DNA of 30,162 bases from JBAVEL01 sp049587715 (GCA_049587715.1 JBAVEL010000123.1:1-30162), one strand, 5' to 3'. Positions 7,945-17,001 are shown, numbered from the stretch's first letter. Numbers and translations: made by a program. The notes: a model not told the origin generated them from the sequence alone.

Positions 7945-8637
7945 CTATGAGAGGTCCAGCATCCGGATATCCTTGATATACGGGACGGTTCTGTCGGTCT
8001 TCAGGTCTTTGAGCTTCGCGATCTTCTGCTCAATCCGCTCCAGATTGTCCCTGATGATCGTCAGGTACGTCTTGAGGTTGTCGGAGTCGTGGCTCGACAG
8101 GAGCTCGGTGACGCTGAGCCGCAGGGCGTCCAGGGGGAGCCGGATTTCCCTGGTAATCTGGAGAACGATGTCGGAGATGGCCTCCAGACGCTTTTGCGTG
8201 ATCTCCAGCTTCGTCAGCTCCAGACGGAGGGCCTGGCGCTCCAGGACGCTCAGGATTGTCCGGGGGAGGACCGGCGTCGGGATCTCCTCCTTCACCAGGT
8301 AGTCCTCCACCCCCAGCTTCATCACCTCCACCGCAAGGTCGAAGTCCTTGTTCACGGTCAGGAAGACGACCGGAATCTTCACCTGCTGATCCTGCAGGAT
8401 CCGCGTGATCTCCAGCCCGTTCTGCCCCGGGAGAAAGTAGTCCATGAGGATGACATCGAAGTCCGGGTCGCGCGCCAGCTCCGCAAGCGCCTCGGGTCCG
8501 TTGGCCTTCCAGACCACTTCGAATTGCTCCGGCTCATGCTTCCGGAGGAACAGCTCCACCAGCCGCGCGAAATCCCTGTTGTCCTCCACGAGGAGGATCC
8601 GCACCGTGCGCGGTTCTCCCTGTTCGTGTGCATTCAT
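7945..8637 (-). CDS. Response regulator with degenerate DHp-like C-terminal domain
   Basis: A 230-residue protein. Residues 12-125 form a receiver domain: acidic pair E18-D19, phosphoacceptor D66 in VILMDYFLPG, T94, and K116 in DYLVK, so phosphotransfer should work. There is no DNA-binding output domain. A coiled-coil stretch (about 130-155) leads into residues 155-212, which resemble a histidine-kinase DHp hairpin: ITREIRLPL aligns with the H-box pattern SHELRTPL, with R163 where the phosphorylated His would be. No ATPase domain follows. The start overlaps the stop of the large kinase by 4 nt (ATGA), so the kinase is the probable partner. The output is likely protein-protein interaction or dimerisation. 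An origin from a truncated hybrid kinase is possible; the homology of the second half is my inference. Confidence 0.85.
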   Translation of the reverse strand: MNAHEQGEPRTVRILLVEDNRDFARLVELFLRKHEPEQFEVVWKANGPEALAELARDPDFDVILMDYFLPGQNGLEITRILQDQQVKIPVVFLTVNKDFDLAVEVMKLGVEDYLVKEEIPTPVLPRTILSVLERQALRLELTKLEITQKRLEAISDIVLQITREIRLPLDALRLSVTELLSSHDSDNLKTYLTIIRDNLERIEQKIAKLKDLKTDRTVPYIKDIRMLDLS

Positions 8638-11600
8638 CGGGGCACCGTGAAATAGAAGGTTGTCCCCTCCCCGGGCACGGAGTCGACCCAGATCCGCCCG
8701 CGGTGGTTCTCCACGATCTTCTTCACGATTGTCAGCCCCGCCCCCGTCCCGCGATATGCCTCCGGGCGGTGGAGCCGCTGGAAAATCATGAAGACCTTCT
8801 CGTAGTATTCCCGCTCGATGCCGATCCCGTTGTCGGTCACGGAGAAGACGTGGGCATCCCCGACCCGCTCATGGCCGATGTGGATGGTCGGGGCCGGTTT
8901 GTCGTTGAACTTGAGGGCGTTGGAAATGAGATTCCGGAAGACCATGGAGAGCTGGGTCCGGTTGTAGTGCACTTCCGGCAGGTCATCCGGCACGGTCACC
9001 ACCACGGCACGCTCCTCCAGGGAGAACCGGAGGTCATGCAGGACTTCCTGGACGACCTTCCCGGACGGCACCCGCGAGAGGGCCTCCCGAACCCTGCCGA
9101 GACGGGAGAGGGTCAGCAGGTCGTCAATCAACTGCTTCATCCGGGCGCTCGAATGGACGATCGAGTGCAGGTACTCCTTCCCTTCCCCTTCCAGCGCCTC
9201 CCTGTAATCGGAAAGGAGGATCTTGCTGTACCCCTCGATGCTGATCAGGGGTTCCTTCAGGTCGTGGGACACCACATACGTGAAATCGTCCAATTCCCTG
9301 TTCCGGGCCTCGATCTCCCCCGTCTTCTCCAGCGTGTCTTCGTGCAATCGTGCCTTCTGAATGGCAATTTCGGTCAAAGTAGCGATACTTTCCAAGAGTC
9401 GCAAGTGCGCTTCGGTATAGACGCCCTTCCCTGCAACCGCCACCTCCAGCACTCCCGCGATCCCGGCCCGGGACCGCGAGGCCGCCGCCATGCGGCTCTC
9501 GTCTCCGGGGGGGTCCTCCCTCAGGAGCGAGACACCGCTCTGCACGACGTCCCAGAGCGGGGAGCCCGGCGAGACCACCTCCGTGTGGTGCCGCGACTCC
9601 GCCGCCGGAGAGGCTCCCCTCACCTCCAGAAGGGTGGTCAGGAGGGAGCTCCCCGCGTCGTAGGCAGCGTAGCGGAACAGGTCCAGGGGAATCGCCCGCG
9701 CGGTCTCTGCATGAACCGAGAGGAGAACCTCCTGGAGATCCAGGGTTCCCGTGAGCTTCTTTCCCAGCTCGTACAGCGACGTCAGACTCCGCACCTGGCT
9801 TTGCACTTCGGCGTAGAGCTGGGCGTTCTCCAGCCCTGCTGCCGTCTGACTTCCAATCAACGTCAGAAGCTGCTGTTCCTGGTCCGTGAACGCGTGCGGC
9901 CCCGAGAAGGCCACCCCGATGGCGCCGGTGATCCTGCTCTTGGACCGGACCGGTATGAGCCCGAGGCTCTCGATCCCGCGGGAACGGAACACCTCCCGTC
10001 CCTGCGGGGTGATGCGCGGGTCTTCGGCGACTCCGCGCTCGATGAACAGAGAAACCCCCTCTCCGATGACTCTTCCGGTGGCGCTCCCCTCCGTGCTCAG
10101 ATACTGCAGCCGGCCCGCCTGCGCGGGATCCATGCCGACGGAATGGGCCAGCTCCAGGGAGTCCCGGCGGGAACCCGTCCGGTAGACGAACACCAGATCC
10201 GCCCCCGCCACCTCCCTGACCTGCGCACAGGCGACCGCCAGAACCTCGTCCAGATGGAGCGAGCGGCTCAGAGCCGTTCCAATCGTGTTCAGAGCCAGGA
10301 GCTCGCGGTTCCTCCGCCGGAGCTCTTCCTCCGCGGTCTTCAGTCCGGTGATATCCGAATGCAGGAAGACGAGTGAGGAGACCTCTCCCTGAACCACCAT
10401 GGGGGTAATGGAGAGGGTGTACGTCTTGCGGACGTCCCCCTCCTGGAGTCCATACTCCTCGGTGTAGGAATCCGCCTCGCGCACCAGAAGACGCCGGGCC
10501 TGCCTGTGCCACCGTCTCCAGAGATCCTCCCGGGGCACCAGATCCCTGAGGGATCTGCCCCGGAAGGTCTCCCCCGCGCGGACGGCGTCCGGTGTCCACA
10601 GCGCCGCATACTCCGAGAAGGCCGCATTCGCCTCCGAGATCCGGAACAGCCGGTCCACGCTGTAGACGGGGCTGTCAATCGAGTTGACAAGGCCGTGGAT
10701 GAACGCACCGTCCTCCGCAACCTTCCGGAACAAACGGACCCTGTCCACCATGGCGCCGATCTGATCCGCCAGTGCCCCGAGGCCTCCGGCGTCCTCCGGT
10801 CTGAACACTCCGGGGCCTGAGGCGGAGAGCTCCAGGACGCCCACGGTTTCCTTCTCGAGGGAAATCGGGATCGTGAGGAGCGACCGGTGTTTCTTCCTTC
10901 CCTTTCCCCCGATTCCCGACGTATCCCCCCCGGCGTCCGGGGTGACAAGAGCCCGCCCCTGGCGGATGGTCTCCAGGGCCGCCGTGCCTGCCAGTCCGAC
11001 CACAGTTCCGGCCCCGTGCGCACGGGGGCCCGCCTCCGTGCAGCCGTAGATCTGGAGAGAGCTTCGGTCCCCCGTCAGGACCCCCACGCAGACCTGCTCG
11101 CACGGGAGCATCGCCCGCACTTCCGTGGCAATGCTCTCGAACATCTCACCGAAGTCGAGCGTGGAGTTGGCCTTGCTGATGATGCGGTTCAACATCTCTA
11201 TCTGCGTGTTCTTCCGCTGCAACTCCGTGGCCAGCCGCTTCCGCTCGGTGATATCCCGGGCGATGTTCAGCATGGCCACCGGATCCCCCCGGGCGTTGCG
11301 GAGCAGTGTGGTGTTGAGAGAGATGGAGACCTCCCTTCCGTCCCGGTGCCTCCAGCTCATGTCGAAATCGCGCAGGTAGCTCTTCTCCCGCAGTTCCGCC
11401 ACCCACCGGACAAACCTGGCCATCTCCGTGTCCGGAAGCCAGGGATAGGGAAATGCCTGCCCGATGGCCTCCCGCCGCATCACCCCGGTGAGGGCGCAGA
11501 ACCCGCTGTTGACCTCCCAGACCCTCCCCTGGAGGTCCGAAATCATGAGCGCATCCCCCATCGAGTCGATCACTCTCCGCAATGTCTCCTCGGACTCCCG

Positions 11601-14594
11601 GAGGTTCCGCTCCAGCTCCTTCCGCTCGGTGATCTCGGTCGTGACCCCCACCACCCCCCTCAGGGCTCCGGAGCTGTCCCGCAGGGGGGAGACCCGCACC
11701 CAGACGAAGCGTTCCCTTCCGTCGCCGGTGCGACCCAGAGCGACATCCTCCGAGACCCCCGGCTTCCCTCCGAGGGCGGCCTCCACCATCGCCATGATCG
11801 ACTCGGTCATGAGCTGCGGGGTTGCCTCCCGCGCGGCATGCCCCACCACCCCTTCCCTGGCGACCGAAGTGATCCGCTCCATGGCCCCGTTCCAGTCCAG
11901 GTATTCCAGGGCCTCGTTCAGCACGAACACCCCCTCGTGCACGCTCTCCAGCACGTTCGCCCGGGTCTGTTCCGATCGCACCAGGGCGCTTTCCAGCTCC
12001 ACGGTTTCGGTGATGTCCGTCAGAATCCCCGTGACGGACTCCAGGCGCCCCCCGGGGCCCCTCCTGTATTGCACGGAGTCCCGGAGCCAGCGGTATGAGG
12101 CCTTCCCCTTGGGAAGCGCTCTGTATTCGATGCGGAAGGAGTCCGCCGCCGCCTCCTGCCGTGTCATGCGCTCCGAATACCGGGCTCTGTCATCCGGATG
12201 GAGGAGCCCCCGCCAGAAATCCGCCGAGCGCTGGAACTCCTCGGGAGCATACCCCAGCAACTGCACTACCTTTGGACTGATGAACGTGACGCTCCCCGAA
12301 GGGGCAAGGGTGTAGACGACATCCGGAAGAGACTCCACCAGTTGGCGGTATCGGGTCTCGGATGCCGCCACCTGCGCCGCTGCCTCCGCGGCGGCGAGCT
12401 CTCTCCCCATGAGGGCGCCCATCCTCGCCAGGAGGGGCTCCGGCTCACGGGGCATCTCCGGCTCCGTCCGGGAGCCGAGCATCAGAACGCCCACAGCCCG
12501 GCCCCCGCTGTGCAGGGGAACGTAGATCACGCTCCGCAGGCCGGCAGAGGCGAACACCGATCCGTGCGGAAGATGCGCGGGGTGGGCCTCGGGCCGGAGG
12601 GCGAGCGCTTCCAGCGTCTTGAGCACGAAGCCGGTGATGCCTTCGGTCCGGGAATGCTCTGAGACGGCCTCCAGAAGTTTCCCCGCCATACCCGAGTGGT
12701 GCAGCAGCTCCAGGCGGTCCCCGGCGCATCTGTACACCGCACCCATCTGCATTCCGAACGCCTTGAGCGAACGCTCAAGGAAACCCTGCTCCAGACCCGC
12801 GGGTGAAACCCCCGAGCCCTGCATGTCCAGTATCTGTTCCAGGAGCCGGAGGGCCTTCCGTTCCTTCTCCAGAAGGTCCAGCTCTCGGGTCTTCTCGGTC
12901 AGGTCCCGCAGGTAGTACACGGTGGAGGTCTCTCCCCCGAGCGGGACCGTTCTCGAGACGACTTCCAGGGGCACCTTCGTTCCGTCGGCTCTTTCCCCTT
13001 CCGATTCCCAGATGTGCTCCTCCGGGGGCGCCGGGGCCTGCCGGGCCGAACGCGTGCCTCGGGCCCGGGCGCCGGGAGCTGCCATCCTGAATGGAAGCTC
13101 GCGCCTTCCTGCATACTCGTCCGCCCGGGATGCCCCCATCATCCGGAGGAATGCCCCGTTCACATAGGTAATGGCTCCCCCCCGCTGGACGCACACGCCG
13201 CCCGGGGACTCCTCCGCCAGGGCCCTGAATCCCGCTTCCGCTTCCGCAAGTCTCTCCGTCAGAGCGTGCCGCGCACTCACGTCGAAGAAGGCCAGGATCC
13301 GGCTTCCCTCCCCCTCCAGGCGCCCAAGGCGGACCTCGTAGCGGCGCGTCTCCCCTTGTGCCGTCACCAGAGTGGCCTCGCGTGACTCTTCCAGGGAATC
13401 GGCTCCCAGGGAGCCCCGCCTCCGGAGCAGTCCCCTCAGAACCTCCGCATTCCTCCTCCCTCCCCCCTTCAGAGAGGAGCGGCCGGGAGCATCCCCCTGT
13501 GTCTCCAGATCCTCCCGGAACCTCCTGTTCCGGTACCGCATCCGACCCGAAGAGAAGACCGCCACCGGATACGGGAGCCCCTCCAGGATCGAAGAGAGAA
13601 ACCAGGACCCGCGGATGTGCTCCTCCTCCTCCCTCGCAACCCGGGTCACATCGTACAGGAGGACAAGGACCTCCCCCCCCGCAAGAATCGAACACTCCGC
13701 GTCCAGTCTCAGCAACCTGCCCACCCGGCTTCTCGCCGCTATGCGCCCCCGCGCGCGCCCCGACCTCCTGAGGGTGGAAACCAGACGCAACGCCCCGATG
13801 AGGCCCCCTCCCTTCCGGACAGGACCCAGAGGGTCCTCCGAAAGGGCAAACCGATCGTATCCCAGCAGCCGTTGTGCACTGTTGTTCAGATCCCGGACGG
13901 CCCCCGAGGGGGAGAGGACGGCCGCCCCGACCGGGAGCGAATCGAAGAGGGTTCCGTAGCGCGCCTCGCCCCCGCTTCCGGGTGGAGCACTGCGGGGAAC
14001 CCCGAAGCTGATATCCCGCTTCCCGAAAAGGAGCGGGCGGGGAAGGAACATGTCGGGCCGGTAGAGGTCTTTGAGTTTCAGCGGCTGGAGCGTGAGTCCC
14101 TCCTCTTCCCTCATCACCTGCAGAAAGACCTCCGCCCGCGTGTACGCCTCCGCAAGGGCTTCCGGAGGAAAGACCTGCCGGGGGACCATCCAGATGCTCC
14201 GCGCCCCGGCCCGACGAGCCGTCTCCAGGCATCGCCCGAGAACACCAGCCGGCGTCGGCCCTTCATTTCCCCACAGGTCTCCGCCCACGAGGATGAGGTT
14301 TTTCGCGGGCTTGCGGCGCAGGAAATCACCGACCCATTGCACCCGGGAGGCACCCCGCGAAGAGGAGGGGGGAGGAAGGATCCGAAGGTTGGGTGCAGGC
14401 CGGAGGCCGGGGGAAATCTCCCCCGAGAGAAGGGTCAGTGGATGCGTCCGGGAGAGGGTTTCGGCCAGCCGCGGCAGGAGCTCCCGGGCTTCACGGACCC
14501 CGGGACACGTAATCAGGCATCGATCGCCCCTCTCGACGAGGTCTGCGATCTGCCCGAAAGAAGTCAGCGAATCGAGAATTCGGCTCTTTTTCAT
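8634..14594 (-). CDS. Giant soluble multi-PAS/GAF sensor histidine kinase
   Basis: A 1986-residue protein. ATG at 14594 (MKKSRI) is chosen, 22 nt after the TPM gene; the frame is open further upstream but only as a Gly/Glu-rich shadow of that gene. The ribosome site is poor. Approximate domains: 1-200 an alpha/beta domain recalling MEDS/DUF835 RecA-like folds without a Walker A; PAS at 210-320, 328-445, 450-570; GAF 590-740; PAS 745-865, 870-995, 998-1118; GAF 1128-1290; PAS 1295-1420; GAF 1430-1597 and 1600-1748. The transmitter follows: HisKA with VSHDLKEPL (H1777), N box NLISNALKF (N1892), DNGIGI (1921-1926), a FQRLH F box, and RGTGAGL (1948-1954). No membrane helix is seen, so sensing is cytoplasmic. 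The kinase end resembles phytochrome-type sensors. Ligands are unknown. The cognate regulator overlaps by 4 nt. Confidence 0.92.
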   Translation of the reverse strand: MKKSRILDSLTSFGQIADLVERGDRCLITCPGVREARELLPRLAETLSRTHPLTLLSGEISPGLRPAPNLRILPPPSSSRGASRVQWVGDFLRRKPAKNLILVGGDLWGNEGPTPAGVLGRCLETARRAGARSIWMVPRQVFPPEALAEAYTRAEVFLQVMREEEGLTLQPLKLKDLYRPDMFLPRPLLFGKRDISFGVPRSAPPGSGGEARYGTLFDSLPVGAAVLSPSGAVRDLNNSAQRLLGYDRFALSEDPLGPVRKGGGLIGALRLVSTLRRSGRARGRIAARSRVGRLLRLDAECSILAGGEVLVLLYDVTRVAREEEEHIRGSWFLSSILEGLPYPVAVFSSGRMRYRNRRFREDLETQGDAPGRSSLKGGGRRNAEVLRGLLRRRGSLGADSLEESREATLVTAQGETRRYEVRLGRLEGEGSRILAFFDVSARHALTERLAEAEAGFRALAEESPGGVCVQRGGAITYVNGAFLRMMGASRADEYAGRRELPFRMAAPGARARGTRSARQAPAPPEEHIWESEGERADGTKVPLEVVSRTVPLGGETSTVYYLRDLTEKTRELDLLEKERKALRLLEQILDMQGSGVSPAGLEQGFLERSLKAFGMQMGAVYRCAGDRLELLHHSGMAGKLLEAVSEHSRTEGITGFVLKTLEALALRPEAHPAHLPHGSVFASAGLRSVIYVPLHSGGRAVGVLMLGSRTEPEMPREPEPLLARMGALMGRELAAAEAAAQVAASETRYRQLVESLPDVVYTLAPSGSVTFISPKVVQLLGYAPEEFQRSADFWRGLLHPDDRARYSERMTRQEAAADSFRIEYRALPKGKASYRWLRDSVQYRRGPGGRLESVTGILTDITETVELESALVRSEQTRANVLESVHEGVFVLNEALEYLDWNGAMERITSVAREGVVGHAAREATPQLMTESIMAMVEAALGGKPGVSEDVALGRTGDGRERFVWVRVSPLRDSSGALRGVVGVTTEITERKELERNLRESEETLRRVIDSMGDALMISDLQGRVWEVNSGFCALTGVMRREAIGQAFPYPWLPDTEMARFVRWVAELREKSYLRDFDMSWRHRDGREVSISLNTTLLRNARGDPVAMLNIARDITERKRLATELQRKNTQIEMLNRIISKANSTLDFGEMFESIATEVRAMLPCEQVCVGVLTGDRSSLQIYGCTEAGPRAHGAGTVVGLAGTAALETIRQGRALVTPDAGGDTSGIGGKGRKKHRSLLTIPISLEKETVGVLELSASGPGVFRPEDAGGLGALADQIGAMVDRVRLFRKVAEDGAFIHGLVNSIDSPVYSVDRLFRISEANAAFSEYAALWTPDAVRAGETFRGRSLRDLVPREDLWRRWHRQARRLLVREADSYTEEYGLQEGDVRKTYTLSITPMVVQGEVSSLVFLHSDITGLKTAEEELRRRNRELLALNTIGTALSRSLHLDEVLAVACAQVREVAGADLVFVYRTGSRRDSLELAHSVGMDPAQAGRLQYLSTEGSATGRVIGEGVSLFIERGVAEDPRITPQGREVFRSRGIESLGLIPVRSKSRITGAIGVAFSGPHAFTDQEQQLLTLIGSQTAAGLENAQLYAEVQSQVRSLTSLYELGKKLTGTLDLQEVLLSVHAETARAIPLDLFRYAAYDAGSSLLTTLLEVRGASPAAESRHHTEVVSPGSPLWDVVQSGVSLLREDPPGDESRMAAASRSRAGIAGVLEVAVAGKGVYTEAHLRLLESIATLTEIAIQKARLHEDTLEKTGEIEARNRELDDFTYVVSHDLKEPLISIEGYSKILLSDYREALEGEGKEYLHSIVHSSARMKQLIDDLLTLSRLGRVREALSRVPSGKVVQEVLHDLRFSLEERAVVVTVPDDLPEVHYNRTQLSMVFRNLISNALKFNDKPAPTIHIGHERVGDAHVFSVTDNGIGIEREYYEKVFMIFQRLHRPEAYRGTGAGLTIVKKIVENHRGRIWVDSVPGEGTTFYFTVPR

Positions 14595-14616
14595 TCCGCC
14601 CGAGGGGCCTGCGGAC

Positions 14617-15381
14617 TCACCACCCGCCGCTTGCTCCCCCCCCTCCGAAGGAGCCTCCCCCGCCACGGAATCCTCCGCCCGTGGCCCGCCCCCACGTCGT
14701 GTGCCCTCCACCCCACCCTCCGGGAATGGGAGGGATGAACACACCCGGGCCGATCCCGAGGCCCCGCCTGCGCAGTCCCTTGAGGATCAAGAAAAGGATA
14801 AGGAATGCCAGAAGCAAAGGAATGAGTGATCCCCCCCCTTCCCCATCCCTCGGCCCGGCGGCATACCTTCCCCGGGCCGCATCCATCAGGGAATGGACCC
14901 CCGCCTCAATCCCGCCTTCTATGTCCCCCGTGCGGAAGCGCGGGGCGATGATGCGCCGGATGATCATCCCCGCAAGAGCATCCGGGATGACATCCTCCAG
15001 CCCGTACCCCACCTCGATGCGGATCTTCCTCTGGGCGAGCGCGGCCACCAGAAGCAGCCCGTTTTCCCTCCCCTTCCGCCCGAGCCCCGTCCGTTCGGCG
15101 ACGCGGAGCGATATCTCCTCGATGGGCAGGTCCCCGAGGGAGGGGAGGAGGAGGACTGCGATCTGCGTGGAGGTTGACTCCGCATAGGCGCTGAGTTCCT
15201 GCTCAAGGGAGCGGACGAAGCCGCCCGAGAGCGTCCCCGACTCGTCCGTCACGTGGCGGGTGAGGCCCTCGGGGACCTCCTCCCTCCCCGCCGCCGCAAT
15301 CCCGCCTGCAAAGAGCAATGCCGCGAAGGCCGCCCCCGGGAGCAGTCCGCGTCCCGGCGCACACACGTGCGGGAGCGTCAT
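14617..15381 (-). CDS. TPM-domain protein (YgcG family), exported
   Basis: A 254-residue protein. ATG at 15381 has GAGGTT 8 nt upstream, inside the end of lemA. Residues 8-31 form a signal peptide. A TPM domain occupies about 38-165, with VTDESGTLS, STSTQIAVLLLPSLGD, ERTGLGRKGRENGLLLVAA and IRIEVGYGLEDVIPDA, the most conserved part of the family. A membrane helix at about 184-201 follows, then a Gly-rich tail with Phe/Trp, as usual in YgcG-like proteins. TPM proteins are commonly encoded next to LemA, as here (4-nt gap). Their role is unclear: an envelope or membrane quality-control role is proposed, and plant members act in photosystem II repair. The topology would place the TPM domain outside the cytoplasmic membrane and the Gly-rich tail inside. 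Confidence 0.92.
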   Translation of the reverse strand: MTLPHVCAPGRGLLPGAAFAALLFAGGIAAAGREEVPEGLTRHVTDESGTLSGGFVRSLEQELSAYAESTSTQIAVLLLPSLGDLPIEEISLRVAERTGLGRKGRENGLLLVAALAQRKIRIEVGYGLEDVIPDALAGMIIRRIIAPRFRTGDIEGGIEAGVHSLMDAARGRYAAGPRDGEGGGSLIPLLLAFLILFLILKGLRRRGLGIGPGVFIPPIPGGWGGGHTTWGRATGGGFRGGGGSFGGGGASGGW

Positions 15382-15385
15382 GGGC

Positions 15386-15982
15386 TCAGAACCTCACGGC
15401 GGGGGCTTTCTCGCTCCCCTCGGCCGAACGGAAGTACTCCTTCGCCCGGAACCCCGTGAGGGATCCGACAAGCGAACCCGGAAACCTTCTCAGCCGGGTG
15501 TTGTACTCCCGCACGGCTTCGTTGAAGCGGCCCCGCTCCACCGCGATCCGGTTTTCTGTTCCCTCGAGCTGGGTCTGGAGCGTGAGGAAGTTCTCGTTCG
15601 ATTTGAGTTCCGGGTAGTTCTCCGAGACAACGAGGAGACGGGACAGGGCCGAGGAGAGCTGATCCTGCGCCGCCTGAAAGCGGGCAAAACTGCCCGGATC
15701 CTCCAGCACCTCCCGTGTCACGTTCATCTGCCCCACCCGGGCGCGCGCCTCGGTGACCCCGAGGAGGACACTCTTCTCCTGCTCGGCAAACCCCTGCACG
15801 GTGGCCACGAGATTCGGGACCAGGTCCATCCTCCGCTGGTACTGGCTTTCCACCTGACTCCATTTCCCCCGCACCTGTTCCTCGAGTCCCACCAGGGTGT
15901 TGTAGGTTCCCGTCCCCCAGACCGCAACAACCAGCGCGGCCGCCACGAGCACTCCCAGAACGATCCACACCGACGCTTTCAT
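15386..15982 (-). CDS. lemA: LemA family protein
   Basis: A 198-residue protein. ATG at 15982 has GAGGAGC 5-6 nt upstream and overlaps the stop of the CapA-like gene by 4 nt. One N-terminal membrane helix (about 5-23) is followed by the LemA helical domain: TYNTLVGLEEQVRGKWSQVE, QYQRRMDLVPNLVATVQGFA and YPELKSNENFLTLQTQLEGTENRI are the family's most conserved stretches. The last 20 residues carry the typical FRAKEYF. LemA proteins are membrane-anchored helical bundles of unsettled biochemical role, very often paired with TPM/YgcG proteins. That pairing is kept here, so the two are probably partners at the membrane. Confidence 0.95.
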   Translation of the reverse strand: MKASVWIVLGVLVAAALVVAVWGTGTYNTLVGLEEQVRGKWSQVESQYQRRMDLVPNLVATVQGFAEQEKSVLLGVTEARARVGQMNVTREVLEDPGSFARFQAAQDQLSSALSRLLVVSENYPELKSNENFLTLQTQLEGTENRIAVERGRFNEAVREYNTRLRRFPGSLVGSLTGFRAKEYFRSAEGSEKAPAVRF

Positions 15983-17001
15983 CGCTGCTCCTCATCTGTG
16001 AAGATGGATGCTTCGAACCCGCGCGACAGCCCCGCCACGTGCCGCAGGACGGAGAGCGCATCCGGCCCCTCCAGCACGGAGGCCCTCCAGTTTGAGATCC
16101 TGACCGGGATCAGCCGCGCCGCCGGCCCTCCGCCCCCCAGTGCAAGCTCCAGGACCGCGGTGTCGTAGGAGGACCTGCTGTTCCCGCCGAAGAGGAAATT
16201 CCCCAGGGAATACGCGATGATTCCCCCCCGGTAGCGCTCGATCCCCTGGAGAACATGGGGATGGTGGCCCACCACCGCCCGCGCACCCGCCTCGATGATC
16301 CTGCGGGCAAGGTCCATCTGCCAGGGCTCCGGATGCTCCGCCTTCTCGTTTCCCCAGTGCAGCAGGACGGTGACGAAGACGGAAGAGTCCTGTTCCAGGA
16401 TGGCGCCGATATCCTCCCGCATCCGGGCCAGGTCCCGCCGCGCCACACCCGGGGAATGATCCCCGGCCGTCGGAGCTTCCCCTCCCCCGTAGTACCCGAG
16501 AAAGGCGAATCGTCTCCCCGCCCGTTCCAGAACCGCCGGTGTGTGCGCCTCCTTCCGGTCGCTCCCCGCACCGGTCCGCGCGAGGCCCGCCGCATCCAGC
16601 GCCCCCAGGGTGCTGAGAATCCCCCCGGGGCCGTAATCATGGATGTGGTTGTTGGCAATGGTCACCACATCCACCCCCGCCGCCCGGAGGACTGCGGGGG
16701 CCCCCGCAGGCATCCGGAATGTGAACTTCTTGCGGACCGGGGTGCCTCCCGGGGTGACCGGCCCCTCGAAGTTCACCACGGTCACGTCGTCCGTCCGGAA
16801 AAGGTCGAACCCTTCGAAGGCGAACCCCAGGGACTCCCCCGCGGCGCGCTCGTAGTGGGCCGCGAGCAGGCAATCCCCCGCAAACCGGAGAACCACACGC
16901 GGGGCGCCGTCACCCGCATCCGCCGGGACGGCTCCGGAGCCCTGTGCCGGGGCTTCCTCGTGGGCAAGCCAGACCGTCAGAAGCAGGACCGGAAGTCTCA
17001 T
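15979..17001 (-). CDS. CapA/PgsA-family protein, exported (second copy)
   Basis: A 340-residue protein. ATG at 17001 follows GGGAGGGAA at about 9 nt. A short signal peptide (1-20, ending near APAQ) implies periplasmic or extracellular location. PGA_cap motifs: AGDCLL (41-46), NFEGP (77-81), ANNHIHDYG (116-124), LHWGNE (214-219), GHHPHV (245-250) and YSLGNF (264-269). It is clearly the same family as the copy at 4906-5958 but divergent between motifs, so this is an old duplication or separate acquisition. It is the first gene of the tight run that continues through LemA, the TPM protein and the kinase. It lies directly behind the terminator of the outer-membrane gene. I see no convincing promoter in the 72-bp gap. 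No CapB or CapC is present, so capsule synthesis is not established. Confidence 0.87.
   Translation of the reverse strand: MRLPVLLLTVWLAHEEAPAQGSGAVPADAGDGAPRVVLRFAGDCLLAAHYERAAGESLGFAFEGFDLFRTDDVTVVNFEGPVTPGGTPVRKKFTFRMPAGAPAVLRAAGVDVVTIANNHIHDYGPGGILSTLGALDAAGLARTGAGSDRKEAHTPAVLERAGRRFAFLGYYGGGEAPTAGDHSPGVARRDLARMREDIGAILEQDSSVFVTVLLHWGNEKAEHPEPWQMDLARRIIEAGARAVVGHHPHVLQGIERYRGGIIAYSLGNFLFGGNSRSSYDTAVLELALGGGGPAARLIPVRISNWRASVLEGPDALSVLRHVAGLSRGFEASIFTDEEQR

Noticed and set aside
2122..8302. Long plus-strand open frames opposite the FG-GAP, bamD, CapA-like and glutamate dehydrogenase genes
   Set aside because: Same antisense artefact; minus-strand genes with clear motifs and ribosome sites explain the region.
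14595..14744. Upstream extension of the giant kinase by 50 codons
   Set aside because: The extra residues are a Gly/Glu/Ser-rich shadow of the Gly-rich tail of the TPM protein; ATG at 14594 just after that gene's stop is more sensible.
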